DNA of 59,796 bases. Origin: Marine group II euryarchaeote REDSEA-S42_B7 (GTDB taxonomy: Archaea; Thermoplasmatota; Poseidoniia; Poseidoniales; Thalassarchaeaceae). Every line of letters begins with the position of its first letter. Positions within the stretch are counted from its first letter, which is position 1. The notes under the pieces were generated by a model. The model searched no databases. It worked only from the letters and a program-made list of their open reading frames with translations, and had not been told where the DNA came from. The translations under genes and the position numbers were made by a program. The DNA lies in NCBI GenBank assembly GCA_001629255.1, contig LURZ01000018.1, forward strand, positions 33,984 through 93,779. Reading direction: 5' to 3'. This document shows positions 9,791-17,494 of this stretch, in pieces.

Positions 9791-11302
9791 CTAAATTATT
9801 CTCGGAATGATAACAGGTATTAGCAGAATCAATAGGATGAAGATACTACTCAGGCTGCTGATTCTATTCGATATGTTCTCAATTCGTATCGGATGAGAAG
9901 ACCGACTGATCTTTCTCAGTACCGAGTGGACTCCGTCTCTAACAAGGTGACCACCATCGAAGGGAATCATGGGAATCAGGTTTGCGAAACCAAGCAGGAA
10001 GTTGATCCATACGAGCCAAAATAGGAAGTCGAACAGCATCAGCATCCCATCGGTTCCGAGGACCGAGCCCATGGTGCCGCTTCCAGCAACCAGCATCTCC
10101 CTTTCTTGGAGAATCATCGTCTGGCCTTCGTTTGAAATTGGGACATTCAGCATTAGAAGAGGGCGAATCACAGTGAGTATTGCTGTACCTGATGCTGAGT
10201 ATTCCCCGTCGATGATGTTGGCATAAACATCCACTCCCGCTGTTGATGAAACAAGATCGGAAACACCTAGGAAAGCATCACCAGGCTCAATTTCCAGTAA
10301 TTCCAGTAGTTCTACTCTATCTTCAATAATGCAATCACTATCTTTCTCACAGTCTTCGATGTAGTACTGGTAGCGATCTCCCATAGTGACAGTTATACTC
10401 CTCTCTGACCACTTTTCAGTGGAATCATCCCTGGATAGTACGGTTAGTTGGGCAACTTCTCCAGCGGAGAGTCCGACCATCTCATCCGAGAAATCGGAGT
10501 AATCAGAAATCTCGTTACCATCGATGTGTGTTATTGTCTCGAATGGCATTAAGCCGGCTTCTTCTGCTCCTCCTCCAACTACAATTCCTCTTGCATGAAC
10601 GCCCTTGTTTTCTGCAGCCATCCCACTGGCAACAGAACAAAGGAGAACTAAAACCACGTAAGTTACGAAGATGTTAATCGACGGTCCCGCTGCGAAAAGC
10701 CTCAGTCTGTCTCTCCGGGGGGCCCTCTCCATCTCCTTCTCTTCGGGCTCTGCGAAGGCCCCGATGGGCAGAGGCCCCAGTTGAAGCAGGCCGAAGCTCC
10801 TCAACCTCATTCCATGGGCCCTAGCTTGAATTCCGTGACTGTATTCGTGAATCACTATCGCAATTATGAGCGCCAGGGCTGGCCACCATAGTGGCACGAA
10901 GCTGGTAACTCCTGGGATTAGCAGTAGGTCGCTTGCAGGAATGGATTCCTCAGGAGGACTTATCGCTGCCGCGACTGCACTAAGGAGAAGAAGCAGTACA
11001 ACCATGAACATTACAAAAAAGCACAGCCAGATTGAGACCTCTCCGAATCCTCTCCAGAATCTCCTAGGTTTGGATACTGATTCCAGAAGCCGCATGCCTC
11101 TTCTTGTTCTGATCATCAGTATTATTCCTAAAGCTCTAGTTGCATCCATCTTGTCAAGGAGGCCTGTCGACTCCGCGTACAACAAACCCGAATACCAAAT
11201 TGCGAGAAGAGCTACTAACCAAATCGGTGCACCTAGGTTATACACTAGGAATAGCAGTAACAATGGGATTAGGATGCTCCTATTCTCCCCCTGTTCCGCC
11301 AT
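9791..11302 (-). CDS. Site-2 protease family membrane metalloprotease (M50) with PDZ
   Basis: This intramembrane zinc protease cleaves membrane-anchored substrates. The zinc motif HEYSHGIQARAHG lies in a hydrophobic segment. The second conserved site is in LIPMIPFDGGHLVRDGV, where Asp is the third ligand. About six to seven membrane helices are predicted by eye. Between them is a PDZ-like region (GIVVGGGAEEAGLMPFETIT) with a long insert containing an acidic Cys pair (DCEKDSDCIIED). At 503 aa it is in the range of archaeal multi-helix S2P proteins. It has no obvious partner regulator nearby. It ends exactly where the FKBP gene ends. The ATG at 11302 gives a short polar N-terminus followed by the first helix. 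Confidence 0.9.
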   Translation of the reverse strand: MAEQGENRSILIPLLLLFLVYNLGAPIWLVALLAIWYSGLLYAESTGLLDKMDATRALGIILMIRTRRGMRLLESVSKPRRFWRGFGEVSIWLCFFVMFMVVLLLLLSAVAAAISPPEESIPASDLLLIPGVTSFVPLWWPALALIIAIVIHEYSHGIQARAHGMRLRSFGLLQLGPLPIGAFAEPEEKEMERAPRRDRLRLFAAGPSINIFVTYVVLVLLCSVASGMAAENKGVHARGIVVGGGAEEAGLMPFETITHIDGNEISDYSDFSDEMVGLSAGEVAQLTVLSRDDSTEKWSERSITVTMGDRYQYYIEDCEKDSDCIIEDRVELLELLEIEPGDAFLGVSDLVSSTAGVDVYANIIDGEYSASGTAILTVIRPLLMLNVPISNEGQTMILQEREMLVAGSGTMGSVLGTDGMLMLFDFLFWLVWINFLLGFANLIPMIPFDGGHLVRDGVHSVLRKISRSSHPIRIENISNRISSLSSIFILLILLIPVIIPRII

Positions 11303-11379
11303 GATGATTACAATCGTCCTTGTCTCTTCAACCTGCTCTAAAACAAAAGTGAGAATACCCCCGACTGATTCGCGTAGCT

Positions 11380-11565
11380 ATGTCAAAGGCATTCGGAGGC
11401 TCCACCAGGAGCACCAATCGCAGAATCGACTCATTAGCCAGGGAGAGGGACAGTATCGGACGAATCCTGGTCCAAGCTGAACTTCATGGCGTCAGGCAAG
11501 AAATAGAATCTGTCAGGCAATCACTAGAACAGATAGAAGAGCTTCTTTGTGGTACGAGAAATTAA
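11380..11565 (+). CDS. Small coiled-coil protein, function unknown
   Basis: This is a 61-aa frame lying between two minus-strand genes. The N-terminal third is basic and serine-rich (STRSTNRRID). The rest looks like a single amphipathic helix or coiled coil (VRQEIESVRQSLEQIEELL). I do not recognise the family. It fills a gap in an otherwise fully coding stretch, and its TAA shares four bases (TTAA) with the stop of the convergent Hjc gene, a pattern seen at other real gene pairs here. It has no clear Shine-Dalgarno sequence or TATA box at a leaderless distance, which keeps confidence moderate. Confidence 0.5.
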   Translation: MSKAFGGSTRSTNRRIDSLARERDSIGRILVQAELHGVRQEIESVRQSLEQIEELLCGTRN

Positions 11566-12137
11566 CTAACTACTCTCTCTTGAGCTGACGAATTTCCTGA
11601 ATTGGACCTCACTCCAATCGCTCCTTCTGAGCTACAAATTAATGACAGAAACCTATGCACTGGCATCCCAGCATTCCAGTCTAAGTGAGGGGTACCTCTG
11701 CTTGTTAGTGGAAGTGGGGGGATACTTCTGGATAGGTGTCTGAGCTTTCCAGTCAATCCTTCAACTTCTACTTTCATTATTCTCCAACTATCTCCCCTTA
11801 CTCCCTTCAATCTGAAAGCGTAAAGCGGGAGAAGTCCACATTTCTCACCAGTAGATTTCAGGGAATTGTACTGGTCGATGGTTCTACCTGAAAGGTATAT
11901 CCTCTCGCTCTTGGAGGTCTTCACCTCTATGGGGAAGCACATGTCCCCCCTAAGAGCAAGAAGGTCACCGGTCCCCTCTGAACCGCTTCCTGGGGCCCTG
12001 ACTACCAGAAAAGGCCTTTTTACGACCCTCATTGCTTTCGCGCGCTCAACTTCAGAACAAGATCTCGTAACAGCGCGAACTCCCTTCATTTCTCCAGCGA
12101 GAACCGAACGCAACTCTCTTTCGTAACTGGTTCCCAT
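11562..12137 (-). CDS. hjc: Hjc-type Holliday junction resolvase
   Basis: This endonuclease of the PD-(D/E)XK fold cuts four-way DNA junctions in recombination repair. The family pattern is clear: YERELRSVL at the N-terminus with the first Glu, VRAPGSGSEGTGDLLAL carrying the catalytic Asp, then FPIEVKTSKSERIYLS carrying the E-x-K pair. Known Hjc proteins are about 120-140 aa. This one is 191 aa with an unrelated-looking C-terminal tail after about residue 125. The region between the first strand and GSGSEG includes a short Cys-containing insertion. Its stop codon interlocks with that of the small convergent gene. RadA and Hel308 elsewhere in the window act in the same recombination pathway. 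Confidence 0.85.
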   Translation of the reverse strand: MGTSYERELRSVLAGEMKGVRAVTRSCSEVERAKAMRVVKRPFLVVRAPGSGSEGTGDLLALRGDMCFPIEVKTSKSERIYLSGRTIDQYNSLKSTGEKCGLLPLYAFRLKGVRGDSWRIMKVEVEGLTGKLRHLSRSIPPLPLTSRGTPHLDWNAGMPVHRFLSLICSSEGAIGVRSNSGNSSAQERVVS

Positions 12138-12180
12138 GGTGCTATCCGATTCTCAGGGTTATTGAGGACACCGGTCCAAA

Positions 12181-12867
12181 TCACTGAATCTTTCCCTTTC
12201 TGTAATCTCTGGTCCTGTCTACGCCCGGGAATTGATCCTCACTTTCTCTGTAAACAGTTTTCATGTTATTCAAGAAGTTGTCTTCATTGGTTACAATGAG
12301 AACCATGTCAACCCCAGGATCATCCTCTCCATCCATCCATGGGAGAATTATTTCCATGGTCATCCTAGCTCCCTCTCTGTGCGGGTATGCGAAAACATCC
12401 ATTCCTAGAGGGGGGAGGACGAGAGTCTTCCTTGGCTTGAGAGTCTCTACCGTCTCGAATAGAGCGCCGTATGAGTTTCTCAGAAGTTCCCTTCTGAAGT
12501 TGTCCTGCGTGGGCCTCCTACAGTCTGGACCGACTACATGCACAAGTTTGGATACCGGGAGATCGAAAGCATCCGTAGTCACTGCCTCCCCGACTCCACA
12601 TGGCTGCAAGTTCAATTTCCTCCTCTCTTTTGCAATATTGGCACATGCCTCCCTGAGGCCGTCTCCAGCGGCTTGGTGCATCCTCTCATCCAAACCTTCT
12701 CTTCCGGCTAGTCTACTATTCGCGGGAATTACCATGATATCTCCCTCAACGCCGACTATGTCTCCGTAGAGAACCCGTACTTGTCCGTGCGTACATTCTC
12801 TCACGATTACAACATCAGCCACAAGAGAACGAAGGGAGGCCATCGGATATGTATCCATCGTAGGCAT
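12181..12867 (-). CDS. Macro domain protein (ADP-ribose binding or hydrolysis)
   Basis: This predicted macro domain binds ADP-ribose or its derivatives, possibly removing ADP-ribose or processing O-acetyl-ADP-ribose. Recognisable parts are the strand and loop VLYGDIVGVEGDIMVIPANS (normally GDIT..DAIVNAAN), RLAGREGLDERMHQAAG (normally L.GGGGVDGAIH.AAG), the GVGEAVTTDAFDLPVSKLVHVVGP stretch, and LPPLGMDVFAYPH. The glycine-rich loop is altered to AGREGLD, so catalytic activity is uncertain. Length is 228 aa, one domain with a charged C-terminus. It is divergent from the RAM-domain gene with a 50-bp gap holding one AT-rich element. The start may be the ATG at 12867 or the one at 12858. Confidence 0.85.
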   Translation of the reverse strand: MPTMDTYPMASLRSLVADVVIVRECTHGQVRVLYGDIVGVEGDIMVIPANSRLAGREGLDERMHQAAGDGLREACANIAKERRKLNLQPCGVGEAVTTDAFDLPVSKLVHVVGPDCRRPTQDNFRRELLRNSYGALFETVETLKPRKTLVLPPLGMDVFAYPHREGARMTMEIILPWMDGEDDPGVDMVLIVTNEDNFLNNMKTVYRESEDQFPGVDRTRDYRKGKIQ

Positions 12868-12887
12868 TTCCGGGTAGACTAGGGAAC

Positions 12888-12893
12888 TTTAAT
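12888..12893. promoter_or_regulatory. Shared TATA-like element between macro and RAM genes
   Basis: TTTAAT (ATTAAA on the other strand) is the only AT-rich block in the 50-bp gap. Its centre is about 27 nt before the plus-strand ATG at 12918 and about 24 nt before the minus-strand ATG at 12867. One element could therefore set transcription in both directions, with leaderless or nearly leaderless mRNAs. Inferred from spacing. Confidence 0.45.
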
Positions 12894-12917
12894 CGCCACG
12901 AACCCCCTCCCACAGTC

Positions 12918-13151
12918 ATGTCAACCGGATACGTACTCCTAGATGTTGAGCCAGGAACAGAGTATTCGGTGTTCGAAAAAGCCTCTTCACTGGCCTTCGT
13001 TTGTGATGCCCAAGTTCTGTTCGGAGACCATGACATGATATTGAAAATAGAAGCAGATAGTATGGGAGAAATTGCAAAACTGGTTGTCGACTCAGTACGT
13101 TCTATTGAGGGGGTAACCAACACGAAAACCCTAGCTTGTGCAGAATTATAG
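12918..13151 (+). CDS. Stand-alone RAM (Lrp/AsnC C-terminal) domain protein
   Basis: This 77-aa protein has the ligand-binding fold of Lrp/AsnC regulators without the DNA-binding helix-turn-helix. The pattern is complete: TGYVLLDVEPGTEYSVFE, CDAQVLFGDHDMILKIEADS and a VDSVRSIEGVTNTKTL ending. Related stand-alone proteins assemble into ring-like oligomers that bind amino acids or other small ligands and may modulate full-length Lrp proteins. No partner Lrp gene is present here. The start is supported by the TATA-like element at 12888-12893, which gives a leaderless transcript. Confidence 0.88.
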   Translation: MSTGYVLLDVEPGTEYSVFEKASSLAFVCDAQVLFGDHDMILKIEADSMGEIAKLVVDSVRSIEGVTNTKTLACAEL

Positions 13152-13255
13152 CCTTCGTATCTACACGAAATCTGCCCACTTTGCCTCAGTATGCCGATAT
13201 TCCGGCTCAAGTTTATTATCTATGTAGTACCACAGATAATCGGAGGAATCCAAGA

Positions 13256-13519
13256 ATGGCAGACAAGAAATATTTCGTGTTAATGCAGAACGGCAAGGAC
13301 ACTGCTCAAGTGTTCCACAGCAAGCAGCCCAGAGGGGCAGCTCTGAAGGCAGCTTCAAGAGGTGTCACCGACATCCATCTAAGGGAAAGAGGAACAAATA
13401 GAGTTCACGTGTTCTCTGGATCAAAGAGTAAGGTCCCTAAGGGAGCGAACGCACCAGACTGGCTACCTGACATGATAAACAAGGCCAACGTGAAGAAGTT
13501 GCGAATCGACCGTATGTGA
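13256..13519 (+). CDS. MC1-like archaeal chromosomal DNA-bending protein
   Basis: This 87-aa basic protein closely follows the layout of methanogen chromosomal protein MC1 (93 aa): KKYFVLMQNGKDTAQVFHSK, then QPRGAALKAASRG, DIHLRERGTNRVHVFSG, and APDWLPDMINKANVKKLRI at the end. MC1 is a monomeric architectural protein that bends and compacts DNA. The start at 13256 is chosen because GGAGGA lies eight to ten nt upstream and the N-terminus matches the family; a longer frame reaching 13136 would overlap the RAM gene. TTTATTAT near 13212-13219 is a possible TATA box giving a short leader. The window shows no histone or HU gene. Confidence 0.9.
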   Translation: MADKKYFVLMQNGKDTAQVFHSKQPRGAALKAASRGVTDIHLRERGTNRVHVFSGSKSKVPKGANAPDWLPDMINKANVKKLRIDRM

Positions 13520-13596
13520 GCATAGTCTGAGTCCACTTTTACACTTGGTTTTCGTGTACAAGTAGCGGAGGCTAAGGATTCTCGAACCAGAGAAAT

Positions 13597-14526
13597 TTAC
13601 TCCGAGCGGAATCTCTTTCGGGCCCTTTCTGTCCTTTCAGTTTCAAGCTTCTTCGCCTCTTCCATTCTAGCTCTCTCGGAATCTTGAGCTGTAGTAGCCT
13701 GCTTATTGTTCCCGGGATCAGCTGTCTGCACGAAATCTTCCGAAAAATAGCTTAAAACTCCAGATGTTAGGTTTCCTACGGCTTTAATTGGGTTTACCAA
13801 TGGGTCGAAATATTCTGTTACTACCCTTTCTTTCAGTGGAATCAGGGCATTATCCGTAATTTGTATTCCTGCAGGACACACTTCAGTGCAACACCTCGTG
13901 ATATTGCAATAGCTTATTCCAAAGTCATCTTTAATCTCTGGAATCCTATTCTCAGTATCCAACGGGTGCATCTCTAAACTTGCGAGTCTAACAAAGAAAC
14001 GCGGTCCTGCAAACTCATCGAATTTCTGGTGCTCCCTCATAACGTGACATGTGTTTACACAAAGCATACACTCAATACAAGACCTAAACTCTTGAATTCT
14101 GTCAGCCTCATATTGATTGAATACCCAATCAGGGTCTTCTGGCCCGTTTATCGGCTTAATTTTCCTATCAACCTCGTAGGCCCAGGAAGTATCCGTTACC
14201 AAATCCCGAACCAATGGGAATGACTGCATCGGTCGAATATCCACGGGGCCTTCGTAGTCGCCCATTTCTTCCTTTATGTCATCCATTCTTGTCATGCACA
14301 TTAGTCTTGGCTTACCATTAACTTCTGCACTACAAGAACCACACTTACCCGCTTTACAGTTCCAGCGACAAGCTAGGTCCGGGGCTTCTTCTGCCTGAAT
14401 TCTATGAATCACATCCAGTACAACCATGCCCTCATCTAGATCCACTGTATATTCTTTCATTTCTCCAATTGGAGAACCAGAATCATCCGGATGTCCTCTG
14501 AAAACACTGAATGTAATTTTATCCAT
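13597..14526 (-). CDS. sdhB: Succinate dehydrogenase iron-sulfur subunit
   Basis: This electron-transfer subunit of complex II links the flavoprotein to the quinone site. The [2Fe-2S] ligands lie in CRWNCKAGKCGSCSAEVNGK and a later Cys (RLMCMTRM). The second half carries CIECMLCVNTC and CNITRCCTEVCPAG for the 4Fe-4S and 3Fe-4S clusters. At 309 aa it is longer than the usual ~240-250 aa because of a charged C-terminal tail rich in Glu, Arg and Lys from about residue 265. It starts one base after the sdhA stop, so translation is probably coupled. The operon order is sdhC-sdhA-sdhB. Confidence 0.93.
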   Translation of the reverse strand: MDKITFSVFRGHPDDSGSPIGEMKEYTVDLDEGMVVLDVIHRIQAEEAPDLACRWNCKAGKCGSCSAEVNGKPRLMCMTRMDDIKEEMGDYEGPVDIRPMQSFPLVRDLVTDTSWAYEVDRKIKPINGPEDPDWVFNQYEADRIQEFRSCIECMLCVNTCHVMREHQKFDEFAGPRFFVRLASLEMHPLDTENRIPEIKDDFGISYCNITRCCTEVCPAGIQITDNALIPLKERVVTEYFDPLVNPIKAVGNLTSGVLSYFSEDFVQTADPGNNKQATTAQDSERARMEEAKKLETERTERARKRFRSE

Positions 14527-14527
14527 A

Positions 14528-16360
14528 CTACTCCTCCTCCTCTAACAAGTCTTCTGAGTCTAATAGATCCCTCAAATCATCAGGTATGGGAGGATAGGAA
14601 GTATAGTCGATTTCCATCTTCCCGTCTACTTGTTTTATTCTACTATTTACCTTGCCCCATTTTGCATTATCAGGGGATGGGAAATCATCCCTAGTATGAC
14701 CTCCCCTACTTTCCTCCCTCATCAGCGCAGACAGAGCACACATCCTGCTTACATCTATCATAGCTGCTATCTCTAATGCTTGGTGCCAGCCAGGATTGTA
14801 GACTCTCCCGCCTGGAGACGTAGTGTTCCTGCCCCTAGCCTCCAGATCATCTAGGTCCTCCAGAGCTTCTTCCAGAAGCTTGCGTGTTCGGATAATTCCT
14901 ACTTTATTCTGCATCATTACCCTGAGATCATCTACCACCTTTGCAGGATTTTCTCCATCTTCCCTCCTGAGCGGTTCAAGCATCTCCGTTATCACGCTGT
15001 CAATTTCCTGCTCATCTATCTCTTCGAAATTATCCACATGTCTCGCAGACTTCGCTGCATACTCTCCAGCAATCTTCCCGAAAGTAATGAGGTCAGACAA
15101 AGAATTCCCACCCAGACGATTCGCTCCGTGAAGTCCAGTTGCAGCTTCACCCGCTGCAAAAAGTCCTGGAACCGATGTCTCCTGGGTGATAGGGTCGACG
15201 CGCACTCCTCCCATTACATAGTGTGCTGTGGGGCCGACCTCCATCGGCTCCTTCGTAATATCAACTGCCGCAAGCTCCATGAACTGATGGTACATTCCCG
15301 GAAGCTTCTTCTTGATCTCCTCAGACTTTCTCCAAGAGATGTCCAAGTAGGCTCCTCCGTGTTCAGAAGCCCTGCCTGCAGCCTTCTCACTGTTGATAGC
15401 CTTCGCAACTACATCCCTTGTTAGCAACTCCGGAGGCCTTCTTTTTGTAGCAAGTTTTCCAGCGACTACTTCTTTCACCCATTCACTTGATTCGACCTCA
15501 GTATCTGCGAACTCTTCTCGGTACATCTCTGGTACATAATCGAACATGAACCTATCACCTTCAGAATTCGTTAGCATGCCGCCCTCCCCCCTTACTCCTT
15601 CTGTGACCAAAATACCCTTTACAGACGGAGGCCAAATCATTCCGGTTGGATGAAATTGAACGAATTCCATATCTCCCATCTCCGCTCCTGTCCAATATGC
15701 AAGAGCATGACCTTCTCCGGTGTACTCCCAAGATCCGGAGCATACCTCCCAACACCGAGTAATCCCTCCAGTTGCTAGCACGATCGATTTAGCCCTGAAA
15801 AGATGCAACGAACCGTCCGACCTATTGTAAGCAAAGCAACCCACAACTCTACCATCCTTCTTGAACAAATGACGGACAGTGTATTCCATGAAGACCTCCA
15901 TTCCCGTATGGATACCCCTCTGTTGTAGAGTTCTGATAAGCTCTAAACCGGTCGCATCCCCGATATGGGCCAGCCTGGGATATGTGTGACCTCCGAAATT
16001 CCTCTGACTTGTCTTCCCCTCTGATGTTCGGTCAAACACCGCACCCCATTGTTCCAACTCCCTTATTCTGTCCGGAGCCTGTTGTGCATGGACCTTCGCC
16101 ATCCTCCAGTCTGAAAGGTACTTTCCGCCCTTCATAGTGTCTCTGAAATGTATCTTCCATGAATCTCTGTGGTCTTTGTTAGCTAATGCGGCGGCGGCAC
16201 CTCCTTCTGCCATTACTGTGTGTGCCTTTCCGAGCATAGATTTGCTAATCATGCCAACTTTGGCACCGTTCGAACTTGCCTCTATAGCGGCTCTCAATCC
16301 TGCTCCGCCTGCTCCTATAACGACAACATCGAAGTCCCATTCCGAGTAAGATTTGTCCAT
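14528..16360 (-). CDS. sdhA: Succinate dehydrogenase flavoprotein subunit
   Basis: This catalytic subunit oxidises succinate to fumarate using covalent FAD. The FAD fold is VVVIGAGGAGLRAAIEAS. KAHTVMAEGGAAAAL contains the conserved stretch next to the flavin-attachment His. The substrate-site segments HPTGMIWP, LVTEGVRGEGG and the GANRLGGNSLSDLITFG region are intact. Length (610 aa) is normal. It lies between the membrane anchor gene (8 nt upstream) and sdhB. The N-terminal MDKSYSEWDFDVVVIGAG supports the ATG at 16360. Active direction (succinate oxidation versus fumarate reduction) cannot be read from sequence, but the aerobic gene set nearby favours oxidation. Confidence 0.95.
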   Translation of the reverse strand: MDKSYSEWDFDVVVIGAGGAGLRAAIEASSNGAKVGMISKSMLGKAHTVMAEGGAAAALANKDHRDSWKIHFRDTMKGGKYLSDWRMAKVHAQQAPDRIRELEQWGAVFDRTSEGKTSQRNFGGHTYPRLAHIGDATGLELIRTLQQRGIHTGMEVFMEYTVRHLFKKDGRVVGCFAYNRSDGSLHLFRAKSIVLATGGITRCWEVCSGSWEYTGEGHALAYWTGAEMGDMEFVQFHPTGMIWPPSVKGILVTEGVRGEGGMLTNSEGDRFMFDYVPEMYREEFADTEVESSEWVKEVVAGKLATKRRPPELLTRDVVAKAINSEKAAGRASEHGGAYLDISWRKSEEIKKKLPGMYHQFMELAAVDITKEPMEVGPTAHYVMGGVRVDPITQETSVPGLFAAGEAATGLHGANRLGGNSLSDLITFGKIAGEYAAKSARHVDNFEEIDEQEIDSVITEMLEPLRREDGENPAKVVDDLRVMMQNKVGIIRTRKLLEEALEDLDDLEARGRNTTSPGGRVYNPGWHQALEIAAMIDVSRMCALSALMREESRGGHTRDDFPSPDNAKWGKVNSRIKQVDGKMEIDYTSYPPIPDDLRDLLDSEDLLEEEE

Positions 16361-16368
16361 ACAATCAC

Positions 16369-17166
16369 CTAAATTTTGAAGCTAGGATCGTTTAGAATCC
16401 CTTCCGCGACTGCCCAGACAAATAAGTCCCCCAAGAAAACCATACCCAGGCTTGTCCAGAACCAGAATCCATGGTGGACATTTGTTTTGGAAACAAACCT
16501 GAAGATATTTCCCTGGATTTTCTCAAATCCTAAACTCCATCTTTTATTACCGCCTCCAACCAAGTGCCTAAATGCGTGACAAGAGGTAACATACATTGTC
16601 AACAGAAAAGACTCTGCAGCCAAGACAAATGTTCCAACAGACAGGCCATACGTATTAGTTCCATCAACATCATGAAATCTTAGTGTGTGGAATACGTCGA
16701 TGTACTTCATGAAGAGAATAATGATGGCAAGGTAAAGCATTATTCTGTGAATGTTGTTGAAAATAAATAATCCTCCTTCCCCTCTATAGCCCAGAGATTT
16801 GGAAATCTTTGGTTCTGCCACCACACACGCCACCGGACTAGCAAAGAATGTTCTGTAATAGACGCGCCGCATATAGTAACAAGTGCCTCTGAAACCAAAT
16901 GGTATCCAGAGTATCAACATAGCAGAATTAGCCCAGGCAGGGACTTCCAGACTCCACAGGTGGATTATATCGGGAGAGAAGATTGGGCTAGTTACTCTAT
17001 GATCGTCGTAATGAATCGCTCCATCAAAAAAAATCAATCTTAGAAATGTGTAAACCAAGGCAGCCGTAAGGGCGGCTCCCATCCACAGGGGTTCCATCCA
17101 CCACCGATCAATTCTATTTGTCTCGCCGAAGCCTTGGCTAATTGGAAGTTTGAAACTAGTAGCCAT
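16369..17166 (-). CDS. sdhC: Succinate dehydrogenase membrane anchor, Sdh1-like cytochrome b type
   Basis: This 265-aa protein has about five hydrophobic segments and several histidines suited to heme and quinone binding (NNIHRIMLYLAIIILF, TSCHAFRHLVGG, TNVHHGFWFWTSLGMVFLGD). The cytoplasmic motif GFRGTCYYMRRVYYRTFFAS and PVACVVAEPKIS is typical of the single-anchor complex II found in actinobacteria and some archaea. It is the first gene of the sdh operon. A TATA-like TTTTAAT (minus strand ATTAAAA) at about 17224-17230 predicts a leader of roughly 35 nt containing a perfect palindrome. No second anchor gene (sdhD) is present, in keeping with the single-anchor type. Confidence 0.87.
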   Translation of the reverse strand: MATSFKLPISQGFGETNRIDRWWMEPLWMGAALTAALVYTFLRLIFFDGAIHYDDHRVTSPIFSPDIIHLWSLEVPAWANSAMLILWIPFGFRGTCYYMRRVYYRTFFASPVACVVAEPKISKSLGYRGEGGLFIFNNIHRIMLYLAIIILFMKYIDVFHTLRFHDVDGTNTYGLSVGTFVLAAESFLLTMYVTSCHAFRHLVGGGNKRWSLGFEKIQGNIFRFVSKTNVHHGFWFWTSLGMVFLGDLFVWAVAEGILNDPSFKI

Positions 17167-17183
17167 TAGTCCAACTCATTATC

Positions 17184-17195
17184 GTCCCGCGGGAC
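17184..17195. promoter_or_regulatory. Perfect 12-bp palindrome in the sdh leader
   Basis: GTCCCGCGGGAC is an exact inverted repeat located 18-29 nt before the sdhC ATG, just downstream of the predicted transcription start. It could be a dimeric repressor site or, in RNA, a tight small hairpin near the ribosome entry region. Function is inferred only from position and symmetry. Confidence 0.4.
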
Positions 17196-17386
17196 ACCCA
17201 GTGCATCCCACGAGGAACTCCCATTTTAATCCAAGTTTGTACAACACTGCGTTTGAACAAGCATTGCAAAACTTACCAGATGACAGTTTCTTGATTTAGT
17301 ACCTGAAACGACTCCAGAGAGAAGAAACAAGAAATTGGCCATCAAAAATGGGAAATGTTCACGATATGATTTAATTTGGTAGTATT

Positions 17387-17494
17387 ATGCAGGGTGATGA
17401 CCTTGTCACTTCCATCTGCCCGAATTGCAATTACATGCCAGGAGCATGGCTTCCCGGGGTCAGGTGTCCTGAATGTGGAGAACCGATGCTCTAA
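17387..17494 (+). CDS. 35-residue zinc-ribbon peptide
   Basis: A very short frame encodes a peptide with two CxxC knuckles: SICPNCNYMPGAW and then VRCPECGEPML at the C-terminus. Four cysteines in C-x2-C-x12-C-x2-C spacing can bind one zinc. Similar small archaeal zinc-ribbon proteins exist, but I do not recognise a named family. The gene occupies the plus strand between sdhC (divergent) and the aldehyde dehydrogenase (convergent). Its TAA shares the four bases CTAA with the opposite TAG. AT-rich sequence (GATTTAATTT, 17369-17378) sits just upstream but is too close to be a standard leaderless TATA box. Confidence 0.6.
   Translation: MQGDDLVTSICPNCNYMPGAWLPGVRCPECGEPML

Noticed and set aside
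10866-11480. Open plus-strand frame of about 200 codons opposite the site-2 protease
   Set aside because: The protease frame has clear zinc motifs and membrane helices; this frame is Ser/Arg-rich with no domain.
12263-12769. Open plus-strand frame opposite the macro-domain gene
   Set aside because: It is antisense to a recognised domain and has no recognisable motif.
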